DNA of 64,000 nucleotides from Streptomyces pactum (GCF_002005225.1 NZ_CP019724.1:6465501-6529500); one strand, 5' to 3'. Counted from the first letter of the stretch, positions 19,113 to 29,478 are shown. Translations and numbers: made by a program. The notes: a model not told the origin generated them from the sequence alone.

Positions 19113-19171
19113 GTGACGCAGGGCACCGTGCGAAGATCCGGACCCGGCTTGCCCGCCCCGGAGGAATTACG

Positions 19172-19185
19172 CAACAATGGCGTTG
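19172..19185 (+). promoter_or_regulatory. Probable SufR operator CAAC-N6-GTTG
   Basis: CAACAATGGCGTTG matches the CAAC-N6-GTTG palindrome reported for Streptomyces SufR. Its last base is the first base of the sufR GTG start codon, so bound repressor would block the start of its own operon. Confidence 0.75.
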
Positions 19186-19943
19186 TGAAAAACGTTGGCG
19201 AGGCTCCGCAGGAGGAACTCGCGACCGGTGAGCGGTCCACCCGCAACCGTGTCGCGCGCTCCATCCTGGACCACGGGCCGTCGACCGTCGCCGAGCTCGC
19301 CGGGCGTCTGGGCCTCACCCAGGCCGCCGTCCGGCGCCACCTCGACGCGCTGGTCGCCGACGACGTGGTCGAAGCCCGTGAGCAGCGGGTCTACGGCACG
19401 CGCACGCGCGGGCGGCCCGCCAAGGTCTTCGCGCTCACCGACTGCGGCCGGGACGCCTTCGACCAGTCGTACGACCAACTGGCCGCGGACGCCCTGCGCT
19501 GGATCGGCCGGCAGGAGGGCGGGGAGCAGGCGATCGCCGCTTTCGCCCGCGCCCGGATCGCCGCCCAGGCGGGCGCGTACCGCAAGGCGGTCGAGTCCGC
19601 CGCCCCCGACAAGCGCACAGAAGCACTGGCCAAAGCCCTCAGCGCGGACGGGTACGCTGCTACCGCGCGGAGCGCACCCCACCCCCAGCAGGGCGAGCAG
19701 CTCTGCCAGCACCACTGCCCGGTCGCCCACGTCGCAGAGCAGTTTCCGCAACTGTGCGAGGCGGAGACGGAATTTTTCGCCGAGCTGCTCGGTACGCATG
19801 TACAGCGGCTCGCGACCATCGCGCACGGCGACGGGGTCTGCACCACGTTCATTCCGAAGACTTCGCACGCGCCGCCCACGGCGCAGGCGCCCACGAACAC
19901 CGCTAACGCATCCGCAAGCACGGCCGGGAGGAACCCCGCATGA
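19185..19943 (+). CDS. sufR: SUF operon transcriptional repressor, Fe-S sensing
   Basis: Winged-helix regulator that represses the Fe-S assembly operon when it carries its own cluster. It is 252 residues: N-terminal HTH ([21 protein letters not shown], about 34-54), then a wing containing [14 protein letters not shown]. Cluster-ligand cysteines lie at about 174, 178 and 191 (CQHHC then C13 later), with C-terminal HGDGVC. The GTG start at 19185 gives MKNVGEAP; there is no ribosome site at normal distance (GGAGGA is 20 bases away), suggesting unusual initiation. The stop overlaps sufB (ATGA). Confidence 0.92.
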   Translation: MKNVGEAPQEELATGERSTRNRVARSILDHGPSTVAELAGRLGLTQAAVRRHLDALVADDVVEAREQRVYGTRTRGRPAKVFALTDCGRDAFDQSYDQLAADALRWIGRQEGGEQAIAAFARARIAAQAGAYRKAVESAAPDKRTEALAKALSADGYAATARSAPHPQQGEQLCQHHCPVAHVAEQFPQLCEAETEFFAELLGTHVQRLATIAHGDGVCTTFIPKTSHAPPTAQAPTNTANASASTAGRNPA

Positions 19944-21361
19944 CTCTCCCCACGGAGACTGCTCACCCTGAGCTCGAGGGCCTGGGCAAGTACGAATACG
20001 GCTGGGCCGACTCCGACACGGCCGGCGCCTCTGCCAAGCGCGGCATCAACGAGGACGTCGTCCGCGACATCTCCGCGAAGAAGAACGAGCCGGAGTGGAT
20101 GACCAAGCTCCGCCTCAAGGGCCTGCGCCTCTTCGAGAAGAAGCCCATGCCGAACTGGGGCTCGGACCTGTCGGGCATCGACTTCGACAACATCAAGTAC
20201 TTCGTGCGCTCCACGGAGAAGCAGGCGGAGTCCTGGGAGGACCTGCCCGAGGACATCAAGAACACGTACGACAAGCTCGGCATCCCCGAGGCGGAGAAGC
20301 AGCGCCTCGTCGCCGGTGTCGCGGCCCAGTACGAGTCGGAGGTCGTCTACCACCAGATCCGTGAGGACCTGGAGGAGCAGGGCGTCATCTTCCTGGACAC
20401 CGACACGGCGCTGAAGGAGCACCCGGAGCTCTTCAAGGAGTACTTCGGGACCGTCATCCCCGTCGGTGACAACAAGTTCGCGTCGCTGAACAGCGCGGTG
20501 TGGTCCGGCGGCTCCTTCATCTACGTGCCGAAGGGCGTGCACGTCGAGATCCCGCTCCAGGCCTACTTCCGTATCAACACGGAGAACATGGGCCAGTTCG
20601 AGCGGACCCTGATCATCGTCGACGAGGGCGCCTACGTGCACTACGTCGAGGGCTGCACCGCCCCGATCTACAAGTCGGACTCGCTGCACTCCGCGGTCGT
20701 CGAGATCATCGTCAAGAAGAACGCCCGCTGCCGCTACACGACCATCCAGAACTGGTCGAACAACGTCTACAACCTGGTCACCAAGCGCGCCGTGGCCTAC
20801 GAGGGCGCGACCATGGAGTGGATCGACGGCAACATCGGCTCCAAGGTGACGATGAAGTACCCGGCCGTCTACCTGATGGGCGAGCACGCCAAGGGCGAGA
20901 CCCTGTCCATCGCCTTCGCGGGCGAGGGCCAGCACCAGGACGCCGGCTCCAAGATGGTCCACATGGCGCCGAACACCTCCTCCAACATCGTCTCGAAGTC
21001 CGTGGCGCGCGGCGGCGGCCGTACGTCCTACCGCGGTCTCGTCGAGATCGGCGAGGGCGCCCACGGCTCCAAGTCGAACGTGCTCTGCGACGCGCTGCTC
21101 GTCGACACGATCTCCCGCTCCGACACGTACCCGTACGTGGACGTCCGAGAGGACGACGTGTCCATGGGCCACGAGGCGACCGTCTCCAAGGTCTCCGAGG
21201 ACCAGCTCTTCTACCTGATGAGCCGCGGTCTGAGCGAGTTCGAGGCGATGGCGATGATCGTGCGCGGCTTCGTCGAGCCGATCGCCAAGGAGCTGCCGAT
21301 GGAGTACGCCCTCGAGCTCAACCGGCTGATCGAGCTGCAGATGGAAGGCGCGGTCGGTTAA
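19940..21361 (+). CDS. sufB: Fe-S cluster assembly protein SufB
   Basis: Scaffold subunit of the SufBC(2)D complex, on which Fe-S clusters are built in the cytoplasm. It is 473 residues of full length. Conserved segments include [22 protein letters not shown] and [25 protein letters not shown]. The C-terminal beta-helix end carries the [20 protein letters not shown] motif. In actinobacteria SUF is the main Fe-S machinery. The start is coupled to the sufR stop. Confidence 0.97.
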   Translation: MTLPTETAHPELEGLGKYEYGWADSDTAGASAKRGINEDVVRDISAKKNEPEWMTKLRLKGLRLFEKKPMPNWGSDLSGIDFDNIKYFVRSTEKQAESWEDLPEDIKNTYDKLGIPEAEKQRLVAGVAAQYESEVVYHQIREDLEEQGVIFLDTDTALKEHPELFKEYFGTVIPVGDNKFASLNSAVWSGGSFIYVPKGVHVEIPLQAYFRINTENMGQFERTLIIVDEGAYVHYVEGCTAPIYKSDSLHSAVVEIIVKKNARCRYTTIQNWSNNVYNLVTKRAVAYEGATMEWIDGNIGSKVTMKYPAVYLMGEHAKGETLSIAFAGEGQHQDAGSKMVHMAPNTSSNIVSKSVARGGGRTSYRGLVEIGEGAHGSKSNVLCDALLVDTISRSDTYPYVDVREDDVSMGHEATVSKVSEDQLFYLMSRGLSEFEAMAMIVRGFVEPIAKELPMEYALELNRLIELQMEGAVG

Positions 21362-21421
21362 GACCCGCCGCCCGAAGCAGTCGCCAGATTTCTGACGTAG
21401 GAAGAGAGCAGACCGACAGCC

Positions 21422-22606
21422 ATGGCTGAGGCTCAGAACATCCCCGTGGGGTCCACCACCGCGGGCCAGATCGCGGTGGCCGCCGAGTCGACCGTCGCCA
21501 CGCGCATGAGCGCACCCGCGTCCTTCGACGTGGCGGACTTCCCGGTCCCCCACGGCCGCGAGGAGGAGTGGCGGTTCACGCCGCTGGAGCGGCTGCGGGG
21601 GCTGCACGACGGCACCGCGGTCGCCACCGGCGACGGCGTGAAGGTCGACATCGACGCGCCCGAGGGCGTCGTCGTCGAGACCGTCGGCCGCGGTGACGCG
21701 CGCATCGGCAGGGCGGGCACCCCGGTGGACCGGGTCGCCGCCCAGGCCTACTCGGCGTTCGAGAAGGCGGGTGTGATCACCGTCCCCAAGGAGACGGTCC
21801 TCACCGAGCCGATCCGCATCGCCGTGCACGGCGAGGGCGGCACCGCCTACGCCCACCAGGTCGTCGAGCTGGGTGCCTTCGCCGAGGCCGTGGTCGTCAT
21901 CGACCACACCGGTGACGCGGTGCTCGCCGCCAACGTCGACTACGTCCTGGGCGACGGCGCCAAGCTGACCGTCGTCTCCGTCCAGGACTGGGACGACAAG
22001 GCGGTGCACGTCGGCCAGCACAACGCGCTGATCGGCCGGGACGCCGGCTTCAAGTCGTTCGTGGTCACCTTCGGCGGCGACCTCGTCCGGCTGCACCCGC
22101 GCGTCGCCTACGCCGGACCCGGCGGCGAGGCCGAGCTGTTCGGTCTGTACTTCACCGACCAGGGCCAGCACCAGGAGCACCGCCTCCTGGTCGACCACAA
22201 CGTCCCGCACTGCAAGTCCAACGTCGTCTACAAGGGCGCGCTGCAGGGCGACGACGCGCACGCGGTCTGGATCGGCGACGTGCTCATCGAGGCCAAGGCC
22301 GAGGGCACCGACACCTACGAGATGAACCGCAACCTCGTCCTCACGGACGGCGCGCGGGTCGACTCCGTGCCGAACCTGGAGATCGAGACCGGTGAGATCG
22401 TCGGCGCCGGTCACGCCTCCGCCACCGGCCGCTTCGACGACGAGCAGCTCTTCTACCTGATGGCGCGCGGCATCCCCGAGATCGACGCCCGCCGCCTGGT
22501 GGTCCGCGGCTTCTTCGCCGAGCTGGTCCAGCAGATCGGCGTCGCGGACATCGAGGAGCGTCTGCTCGCCAAGATCGACGAGGAGCTGGAGGCGTCGGTC
22601 GCATGA
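21422..22606 (+). CDS. sufD: Fe-S cluster assembly protein SufD
   Basis: SufB paralogue completing the SufBC(2)D scaffold. It is 394 residues; FYLMARGIPEIDARRLVVRGFF near the C-terminus is the SufD signature, and VDHNVPHCKSNVVYKGAL is present in the beta-helix. It begins 60 bases after sufB. Its stop overlaps the Rieske gene by ATGA. Confidence 0.96.
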   Translation: MAEAQNIPVGSTTAGQIAVAAESTVATRMSAPASFDVADFPVPHGREEEWRFTPLERLRGLHDGTAVATGDGVKVDIDAPEGVVVETVGRGDARIGRAGTPVDRVAAQAYSAFEKAGVITVPKETVLTEPIRIAVHGEGGTAYAHQVVELGAFAEAVVVIDHTGDAVLAANVDYVLGDGAKLTVVSVQDWDDKAVHVGQHNALIGRDAGFKSFVVTFGGDLVRLHPRVAYAGPGGEAELFGLYFTDQGQHQEHRLLVDHNVPHCKSNVVYKGALQGDDAHAVWIGDVLIEAKAEGTDTYEMNRNLVLTDGARVDSVPNLEIETGEIVGAGHASATGRFDDEQLFYLMARGIPEIDARRLVVRGFFAELVQQIGVADIEERLLAKIDEELEASVA

Positions 22607-22920
22607 CCTTCGTACGCGTCTGTGGAGCGGACGAGCTGGAGGAGGACACCCCGAAGCGGGTGGAACTCGACGGCACGCCGATCTCCGTCGTGCGGACCGA
22701 GGGCGAGCTGTTCGCGATCCACGACATCTGCTCGCACGCCAACGTCTCCCTCGCCGAGGGCGAGGTCGACGACTGCCACATCGAGTGCTGGCTGCACGGC
22801 TCGCGCTTCGACCTCCGTTCCGGCAAGCCCGACAGTCTTCCGGCGACGCGCCCCGTCCCCGTATACCCCGTAAAGATCGAAGGGGACGACGTGCTCGTCT
22901 CCCTCACCCAGGAGTCCTGA
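22603..22920 (+). CDS. Rieske [2Fe-2S] ferredoxin within the suf operon
   Basis: 105-residue Rieske protein with ligands CSH...CWLH (C-x-H, 16 residues, C-x2-H), which bind a [2Fe-2S] cluster. It resembles the small ferredoxin subunits of aromatic dioxygenases, but its fixed place between sufD and sufC in actinomycetes suggests an electron-transfer role in cluster assembly. Not experimentally assigned here. Confidence 0.93.
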   Translation: MTFVRVCGADELEEDTPKRVELDGTPISVVRTEGELFAIHDICSHANVSLAEGEVDDCHIECWLHGSRFDLRSGKPDSLPATRPVPVYPVKIEGDDVLVSLTQES

Positions 22921-22927
22921 GGCACCC

Positions 22928-23688
<761 letters not shown>

Positions 23689-23692
<4 letters not shown>

Positions 23693-24945
23693 CACAGTTG
23701 CCGGGCCTCCTCGACACCGAGGCGATCCGCAAGGACTTCCCCATCCTGGACCGTCAGGTCCACGACGGCCGGAAGCTCGTCTACCTGGACAACGCGGCGA
23801 CCTCGCAGAAGCCGCGCCAGGTGCTGGACGCGCTCAGCGAGTACTACGAGCGCTACAACGCCAACGTCCACCGTGGCGTGCACGTCCTCGCCGAGGAGGC
23901 CACGGCACTGTACGAGGGCGCGCGGGACAAGGTCGCGGAGTTCATCAACGCGCCCTCCCGCGACGAGGTGATCTTCACCAAGAACGCCTCGGAGTCCCTC
24001 AACCTCGTCGCGAACATGCTGGGCTGGGCCGACGACCCCTACCGTGTGGACGCCGACACCGAGATCGTCATCACGGAGATGGAGCACCACTCCAACATCG
24101 TGCCGTGGCAGTTGCTCGCGCAGCGCACCGGTGCGAAGCTCCGCTGGTTCGGCCTCACGGACGACGGCCGCCTGGACCTCTCGAACATCGAGGAGGTCAT
24201 CACGGAGAAGACGAAGATCGTCTCCTTCGTGCTGGTCTCCAACATCCTGGGCACCCACAACCCGGTCGAGGCGATCGTGCGCCGTGCTCAGGAGGTCGGT
24301 GCGCTCGTCTGCATCGACGCCTCCCAGGCCGCGCCGCACATGCCGATGGACGTACAGGCCCTCCAGGCCGACTTCGTGGCCTTCACCGGCCACAAGATGT
24401 GCGGCCCGACGGGCATCGGCGTCCTGTGGGGCCGCCAGGAGCTGCTGGAGGACCTCCCGCCGTTCCTCGGCGGCGGCGAGATGATCGAGACGGTCTCGAT
24501 GCACTCCTCGACCTACGCACCGGCGCCCCACAAGTTCGAGGCCGGCACGCCTCCGGTCGCGCAGGCGGTCGGTCTGGGCGCGGCGATCGACTACCTCAAC
24601 TCGATCGGCATGGACAAGGTCCTGGCCCACGAGCACGCGCTCACCGAGTACGCGGTGAAGCGGCTGCTGGAGGTGCCCGACCTGCGCATCATCGGCCCGA
24701 CGACGGCCGAGGAGCGCGGCGCGGCGATCAGCTTCGCGCTCGGCGACATCCACCCGCACGACGTGGGCCAGGTCCTCGACGAGCAGGGCATAGCGGTCCG
24801 GGTCGGCCACCACTGCGCCCGCCCCGTCTGCCTGCGCTACGGAATTCCTGCGACCACGCGAGCGTCGTTCTATCTGTACTCCACGCCGGCCGAGATCGAC
24901 GCGCTGGTCGACGGCTTGGAGCACGTACGGAACTTCTTCGGCTGA
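23689..24945 (+). CDS. sufS: Cysteine desulfurase SufS
   Basis: PLP enzyme that removes sulfur from cysteine for Fe-S assembly. It is 418 residues; the PLP lysine is in FTGHKMCGPTGIG, the active-site Cys in RVGHHCARP, and ATSQKP lies near the N-terminus. It starts with GTG overlapping the sufC stop (GTGA). It partners with SufU encoded next, which accepts the persulfide in Gram-positive SUF systems. Confidence 0.97.
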
Positions 24946-24962
24946 CGGGACGAGCGACGAGC

Positions 24963-25433
24963 ATGAAGCTGGACTCCATGTACCAGGAAGTCATCCTGGA
25001 CCACTACAAGAACCCGCACGGGCGTGGTCTGAGGGACGGCGACGCCGAGGTGCACCACGTCAATCCGACATGCGGCGACGAGATCACGCTGCGCGTGAAG
25101 TACGACGGCACGACGATCAGCGACGTCAGTTACGAGGGCCAGGGCTGCTCGATCAGCCAGGCGAGCGCCTCGGTGCTGAACGACCTGCTGGTCGGCAAGG
25201 ACCTCGCCCAGGCGCAGCGGATCCAGGAGACCTTCCTGGAGCTGATGCAGTCCAAGGGCAGGATCGAGCCGGACGACGCGATGGAGGAGATCCTGGAGGA
25301 CGCGGTCGCGTTCGCCGGGGTCTCGAAGTACCCGGCCCGGGTCAAGTGCGCCCTGCTGAGCTGGATGGCCTGGAAGGACGCGACGGCCCAGGCACTGGAC
25401 GGCGCCGACGCCGAGAAGGAGACGACGGCATGA
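24963..25433 (+). CDS. sufU: Sulfur-transfer protein SufU
   Basis: Zinc-containing sulfurtransferase that takes persulfide sulfur from SufS. It is 156 residues with the three ligand Cys in NPTCGDEI, GQGCSISQASAS and ARVKCALLSW, and the Asp in CGDE. ATG 24963 is 17 bases after sufS and matches the usual MKLDSMYQEVILDHYKNP start; a longer frame upstream overlaps sufS and is not credible. Confidence 0.96.
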   Translation: MKLDSMYQEVILDHYKNPHGRGLRDGDAEVHHVNPTCGDEITLRVKYDGTTISDVSYEGQGCSISQASASVLNDLLVGKDLAQAQRIQETFLELMQSKGRIEPDDAMEEILEDAVAFAGVSKYPARVKCALLSWMAWKDATAQALDGADAEKETTA

Positions 25434-25762
25434 GCGAGACCGTGGAAATGAAGCCGGCCTCGGAAGAGGAGGTCCGCGAGGCGCTGCTGGACGTCGTGGA
25501 CCCCGAGCTGGGCATCGACGTCGTCAACCTGGGCCTGATCTACGGCGTCCACATCGACGACGCGAACATCGCGACCATCGACATGACCCTGACGTCGGCG
25601 GCCTGTCCGCTGACGGACGTGATCGAGGACCAGGCCAAGTCCGCCACGGACGGCATCGTCAACGAGCTGCGCATCAACTGGGTCTGGATGCCGCCGTGGG
25701 GCCCGGACAAGATCACGGACGACGGCCGCGAGCAGTTGCGCGCGCTCGGGTTCAACGTCTGA
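25430..25762 (+). CDS. MIP18/DUF59 metal-sulfur cluster assembly factor (SufT-like)
   Basis: 110 residues of the MIP18/PaaD (DUF59) family: VVDPELGIDVVNLGLIYG and LTSAACPLTDV with the conserved Cys. Members help load Fe-S clusters into target proteins. It starts by ATGA overlap with the sufU stop and is the last gene before a strong terminator, so it belongs to the suf operon. Confidence 0.94.
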   Translation: MSETVEMKPASEEEVREALLDVVDPELGIDVVNLGLIYGVHIDDANIATIDMTLTSAACPLTDVIEDQAKSATDGIVNELRINWVWMPPWGPDKITDDGREQLRALGFNV

Positions 25763-25782
25763 GCACACCCCGCACCACTGCA

Positions 25783-25822
25783 CGGAAACGGCGACGCCCA
25801 TCGGGCGCCGCCGTTCTCCGTT
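25783..25822 (+). terminator. Terminator of the suf operon
   Basis: AACGGCG (25787-25793) pairs with CGCCGTT (25809-25815), with inner ACGCCC/GGGCG pairing, followed by a T-rich tail (CTCCGTTTTCC). It starts 20 bases after the last suf stop. Confidence 0.8.
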
Positions 25823-25849
25823 TTCCGAGTCCGCACCCGGGCGCCGTTA

Positions 25850-25863
25850 TGTACGCTAGTACA
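25850..25863 (+). promoter_or_regulatory. TGTAC-GCTA-GTACA operator at the SMR gene start
   Basis: Perfect 5-base inverted repeat ending one base before the ATG. It overlaps the likely -10 (TACGCT) of a leaderless promoter. It is a good candidate site for the TetR protein encoded in the same operon. Confidence 0.6.
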
Positions 25864-25864
25864 C

Positions 25865-26185
25865 ATGGGATATCTGCTCCTGGCCGGAGCCATCGCCGCC
25901 GAGGTCGCCGGCACCACCGCCATGAAGTACAGCGAGGGGTTCAGCAGGCTGGGGCCCTCACTGCTGACGGCACTCGCGTACGTGCTGTCCTTCGCGCTGC
26001 TCGCCCAGACCCTGAAGGTCCTCGCCGTGGGCACGGCGTACGCCATCTGGGCCGGCGTGGGCACGGCCGCCATCGCCGCGATCGGAGTGATGTTCATGGG
26101 TGAGGGGATGACCGTGACCAAGGCCGCCGGCATCGCACTGATCATCATCGGCGTGGTGGTCCTGAACCTGGGCGGCGCGCACTGA
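25865..26185 (+). CDS. Small multidrug resistance (SMR) efflux protein
   Basis: 106 residues, four membrane spans, with the SMR Glu in the first span (AGAIAAEVAGTTAMKYSEGF) and YAIWAGVGTA in the third. It acts as a dimer and exchanges protons for cationic drugs or guanidinium-type compounds in the inner membrane. There is no ribosome site; the ATG appears to be at or near the transcript start. It overlaps the regulator gene by one base. Confidence 0.93.
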   Translation: MGYLLLAGAIAAEVAGTTAMKYSEGFSRLGPSLLTALAYVLSFALLAQTLKVLAVGTAYAIWAGVGTAAIAAIGVMFMGEGMTVTKAAGIALIIIGVVVLNLGGAH

Positions 26186-26724
26186 TGTCCCGGCGCTACG
26201 ATCCCGAGCGACGCCAGCGCATCATCGACGCGGCGATCCGGGTGGTCGGGCGCAAGGGCATCGCCGGCCTCAGCCACCGCACCGTCGCCGCCGAGGCGGA
26301 CGTGCCCCTCGGCTCGACGACGTATCACTTCGCGACCCTGGACGAGCTCCTGGTCGCCGCCCTGCGCCAGGCCAACGAGGGCTTCGCGAAGGTGGTCGCC
26401 GCGCACCCCGCCCTGTCCGACCCCGACGCCGACGTGCCCGCCGAACTCGCCCGCGTCCTCGGCGAGTGGCTGGCCGGCGACCGCAACGGCGTGGAGCTGG
26501 AGTACGAGCTGTACCTGGCCGCCCTGCGCCGCCCCGCCCTGCGCCCGGTCGCCGCGGAGTGGGCCGAGGACGTCGCGGCCCTCCTCGCGTCCCGCACCGA
26601 CCCGGCGACGGCCCGGGCGCTGGTCGCCCTGCTGGACGGCATCTGCCTCCAGGTGCTGCTGACGGGGGTGCCGTACGACGAGGGGTTCGCGAGGGAGGCG
26701 CTGGGGCGGGTACTGGGCCGGTGA
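26185..26724 (+). CDS. TetR-family regulator of the SMR gene
   Basis: 179 residues with an N-terminal TetR HTH (RQRIIDAAIRVVGRKGIAGLSHRTVAAEADVPLGSTTYHF is the spacing and pattern). Its start overlaps the SMR stop by one base (TGATG), so the two are co-translated. It probably autoregulates the pair through the palindrome at 25850-25863. The ligand is unknown. Confidence 0.9.
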   Translation: MSRRYDPERRQRIIDAAIRVVGRKGIAGLSHRTVAAEADVPLGSTTYHFATLDELLVAALRQANEGFAKVVAAHPALSDPDADVPAELARVLGEWLAGDRNGVELEYELYLAALRRPALRPVAAEWAEDVAALLASRTDPATARALVALLDGICLQVLLTGVPYDEGFAREALGRVLGR

Positions 26725-26821
26725 CCGGGGCGAACCTCGCGGGCGGTGCCGGAGCGGGCCCGCAGCGCCCGGCACGCGAGACGGCCGCGGGGTCGGCTCG
26801 CTTCCGCGGGCGACGGCCGGT

Positions 26822-26827
26822 TAGGTT
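26822..26827 (+). promoter_or_regulatory. Likely -10 box of a leaderless dapD transcript
   Basis: TAGGTT lies seven bases before the dapD ATG, which has no ribosome site. This spacing is typical of Streptomyces leaderless mRNAs. No good -35 hexamer is visible. Confidence 0.4.
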
Positions 26828-26833
26828 GCCCTC

Positions 26834-27835
26834 ATGACCGACACGACTGCTCCCCGCACCACCGGCGCCGTGGCCGCCGGCCTCGCCACGATCGCCGCCG
26901 ACGGCACCGTTCTCGACACCTGGTTCCCCGCCCCCGAACTCGTCGCCGCGACTGCCGATGGCCCTGGCCCGTCCGGCACCGAGCGGCTCACGGCCGAACA
27001 GGCCGCCGAACTCCTCGGCGGCGGCGCGACCGCGGCGGTCGGTCCGGACGCCCGGCGCGGCGTCGAGGTGGTCGCGGTCCGCACGGTCATCGCCTCGCTG
27101 GACGAGAAGCCGGTCGACACCCACGACGTCTACCTGCGCCTGCACCTGCTCTCCCACCGCCTGGTCGAGCCGCACGGCCAGAACCTGGACGGCATCTTCG
27201 CCCACCTCGCCAACGTCGCCTGGACCTCGCTGGGTCCGGTCGCCGTCGACGACATCGAGAAGGTCCGCCTCAACGCCCGCGCCGAGGGCCTGCACCTCCA
27301 GGTGACCTCGGTCGACAAGTTCCCGCGCATGACGGACTACGTCGCCCCCAAGGGCGTCCGCATCGCCGACGCCGACCGCGTGCGGCTCGGCGCGCACCTC
27401 TCCGCGGGCACCACGGTCATGCACGAGGGCTTCGTCAACTTCAACGCGGGCACGCTCGGCACCTCGATGGTCGAGGGACGCATCTCCGCGGGCGTCGTCG
27501 TCGGCGACGGCTCCGACATCGGCGGCGGCGCCTCCACCATGGGCACCCTCTCCGGTGGCGGCAACGTGCGCATCACCATCGGCGAGCGCTGCCTGGTCGG
27601 CGCCGAGGCGGGCGTGGGCATCGCGCTCGGCGACGAGTGCGTGGTCGAGGCCGGCCTCTACGTCACCGCCGGCACCCGCGTGACGATGCCCGACGGCCAG
27701 ATCGTCAAGGCCCGGGAGCTCTCCGGCGCCTCCAACATCCTCTTCCGCCGCAACTCGGTCACGGGAACGGTCGAGGCCCGCCCGAACAACGCGGTGTGGG
27801 GCGGCCTGAACGACGTCCTGCACAGCCACAACTGA
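26834..27835 (+). CDS. dapD: 2,3,4,5-tetrahydropyridine-2,6-dicarboxylate N-succinyltransferase
   Basis: Succinylates tetrahydrodipicolinate in lysine/diaminopimelate synthesis. It is 333 residues with an actinobacterial N-terminal domain and a C-terminal left-handed beta-helix of hexapeptide repeats ([26 protein letters not shown]). Ends HSHN. A dapA paralogue lies 0.6 kb downstream on the opposite strand. The upstream region suggests leaderless translation. Confidence 0.95.
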   Translation: MTDTTAPRTTGAVAAGLATIAADGTVLDTWFPAPELVAATADGPGPSGTERLTAEQAAELLGGGATAAVGPDARRGVEVVAVRTVIASLDEKPVDTHDVYLRLHLLSHRLVEPHGQNLDGIFAHLANVAWTSLGPVAVDDIEKVRLNARAEGLHLQVTSVDKFPRMTDYVAPKGVRIADADRVRLGAHLSAGTTVMHEGFVNFNAGTLGTSMVEGRISAGVVVGDGSDIGGGASTMGTLSGGGNVRITIGERCLVGAEAGVGIALGDECVVEAGLYVTAGTRVTMPDGQIVKARELSGASNILFRRNSVTGTVEARPNNAVWGGLNDVLHSHN

Positions 27836-27859
27836 CGCCACGGCCGGTCGCCGAGCCGT

Positions 27860-27894
27860 CCTCCCGGCGTGCCCCTGCCGGGCCCGCCGGGAGG
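27860..27894. terminator. Bidirectional hairpin between dapD and a convergent small gene
   Basis: CCTCCCGGCG (27860-27869) pairs perfectly with CGCCGGGAGG (27885-27894). It lies between two converging stops and can serve both. Confidence 0.75.
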
Positions 27895-27898
27895 GCGT

Positions 27899-28087
27899 TC
27901 AGCGTTTCAGGGCCCGGTACCGCCTCAGCAGCGCGGTGACGCGTGTGTGGTCGGCGGGTCCGTTCAGCTCGGTCAGGAGGTCGTCGGGGCACAGCTCGTA
28001 GAGGTCGCCCCACCAGCGGCGGCCCCGGTTGTCCCAGATCCGGTAGCCGCCCGGCACGCCCCGGGCCACATAGCGTCTTCTGCTCAT
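27899..28087 (-). CDS. Small conserved hypothetical protein, 62 aa
   Basis: Basic, Arg- and Trp-rich protein starting MSRRRYVARGVPGGYRIWDN and ending YRALKR. No signal peptide or membrane span. An upstream extension of the frame has poor sequence character, so ATG 28087 is chosen. Function unknown. Confidence 0.65.
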   Translation of the reverse strand: MSRRRYVARGVPGGYRIWDNRGRRWWGDLYELCPDDLLTELNGPADHTRVTALLRRYRALKR

Positions 28088-28258
28088 CGGGTGACCGTAG
28101 ACGTAAGGGGGCGCGTCCCGCTGGCGGAACGAGGGTGCGTGCTCCGAGCGCCCCCGCACGTACGGATGACTCCGCGTGACCTTCCGGTGGTCTCGGCGGA
28201 TGAAACCGGTGGACGCAGAGTCCGATCACACGCCGATCAGACGAAACGAGGGCCTGAT

Positions 28259-28489
28259 ATGACGAACGAGCGGGTGGGGACCGTGGCGCGTTGGCTGGCC
28301 GGGGCGGGCGCCGCGGTGCTGGTGTGCTGGGTCCCGGCAGGTGCCGCGCACGCGGACGAGACCACGTCGGGTTCGCACAACGGCCCCCGGGTCGGCCTCC
28401 TCAACGTCAACGTGGGGCAGATCGACGACCCGGCGGAGGACGTGCTGGAGCACACGCTGCTGTTCGGGGACGGCTACGCCTGGAGCTGA
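28259..28489 (+). CDS. Small secreted protein, 76 aa
   Basis: Sec signal peptide (hydrophobic GAGAAVLVCWVPAGAAHA, cleavage expected after AHA) leaving a mature peptide of about 42 residues with the segment VGLLNVNVGQIDDPAEDVLEHT. GAGGG upstream of ATG supports the start. Its last 16 bases overlap the end of the convergent dapA-like gene. Function unknown; short exported proteins like this are common in Streptomyces. Confidence 0.75.
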   Translation: MTNERVGTVARWLAGAGAAVLVCWVPAGAAHADETTSGSHNGPRVGLLNVNVGQIDDPAEDVLEHTLLFGDGYAWS

Positions 28490-29400
28490 CCCGCGTCGGC
28501 GGTCAGCTCCTCGTACGTCGCCACCAGCCTGTCGGTCGTCTCGCGGTCCGCGGGGCGCAGCGGTGCGCGGACCGGTCCCGCGGGCAGGTCCAGCGCGCCG
28601 AGGAGGGCCTTCGTGGTGACCGTGCCGGGCAGGCCCGCCGCCATCATCAGCTCGACGAGCGGGATCGCCCGCCGCTGGAGCAGGGCGGCCCGCCCGGTGT
28701 CGCCCGCGTCGAAGGCGTCGAGGACGGCCCGGAACAGGTCCGGCACCACGTTCGCGACCGTGCTGACGTACCCCGCCGCGCCGATCGAGTACAGGGCGAG
28801 GACCTGCTCGTCGCAGCCCGCGTAGTACGCCAGATCCGTGCGGGACAGCACCTTCTGGGTGCCGAGGAGGTCGTAGGAACAGTCCTTGACGGCGGCGATC
28901 CGCGGGTGCCCGGCGAGGCGCACGAGGGTGTCGGGCTCGATGCGGGTGCCGGTGCGGCCAGGGATGTCGTAGAGGGCGAGCGGCAGTCCGCAGGCGTCCG
29001 CGACCTCGAGGAAGTGCGCCTCCAGGGCGTCCTGCGGGGGCCTGCTGTAGTACGGCGCGACCACGAGCAGTCCGTCCGCGCCCGCCTTCTCCGCGGCCCG
29101 CGCCAGCTCCACCGTGTGCCGGGTGTCGGCCGTGCCCACCCCGGCGACGAGGGACACCCGGTCCCCGACCGCCTCCCGCACCGCCGTGACCAGCGCCGCC
29201 TTCTCGGCGTCCGTGGTGGTCGGCGACTCACCCGTGGTGCCGGACAGCACCAGGCCGTCACAGCCCCGCGACACCAGCCGGTCGGCGAGCCGCTGGGCAC
29301 CGTCGACATCGAGCGCGCCGGTCCCGGTGAAGGGCGTGATCATGGCGCACAGGGCACGGCCGAAGGGCGTGGGGCGGGGGCGGTCGTCGATGGTGGTCAT
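28474..29400 (-). CDS. dapA: 4-hydroxy-tetrahydrodipicolinate synthase family protein
   Basis: TIM-barrel aldolase condensing pyruvate with aspartate semialdehyde in the lysine branch, if a true DapA. It is 308 residues: GTTGESPT (pyruvate-binding Thr pair), YYSRPPQ with Tyr, YDIPGRTGT, and the Schiff-base lysine in AAVKDCS. All match genuine DapA better than the sugar-acid aldolases encoded later in this window. Proximity to dapD fits. The start at ATG 29400 is preferred over an upstream extension. Confidence 0.85.
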   Translation of the reverse strand: MTTIDDRPRPTPFGRALCAMITPFTGTGALDVDGAQRLADRLVSRGCDGLVLSGTTGESPTTTDAEKAALVTAVREAVGDRVSLVAGVGTADTRHTVELARAAEKAGADGLLVVAPYYSRPPQDALEAHFLEVADACGLPLALYDIPGRTGTRIEPDTLVRLAGHPRIAAVKDCSYDLLGTQKVLSRTDLAYYAGCDEQVLALYSIGAAGYVSTVANVVPDLFRAVLDAFDAGDTGRAALLQRRAIPLVELMMAAGLPGTVTTKALLGALDLPAGPVRAPLRPADRETTDRLVATYEELTADAGQLQA

Positions 29401-29478
29401 GGAAGTAGTGTCGGCGGCCCGATGGCGTAGCTCCACTTAATTCCGCTACGAGATATCTGTAAGAGATGCTTCTTTGTC

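Noticed and set aside
28474..29400. Reading the dapA-like gene as a sugar-acid aldolase like the two at 55-60 kb
   Set aside because: Its GTTGESPT and YDIPGRTGT motifs are those of true dihydrodipicolinate synthases, and dapD is close by.
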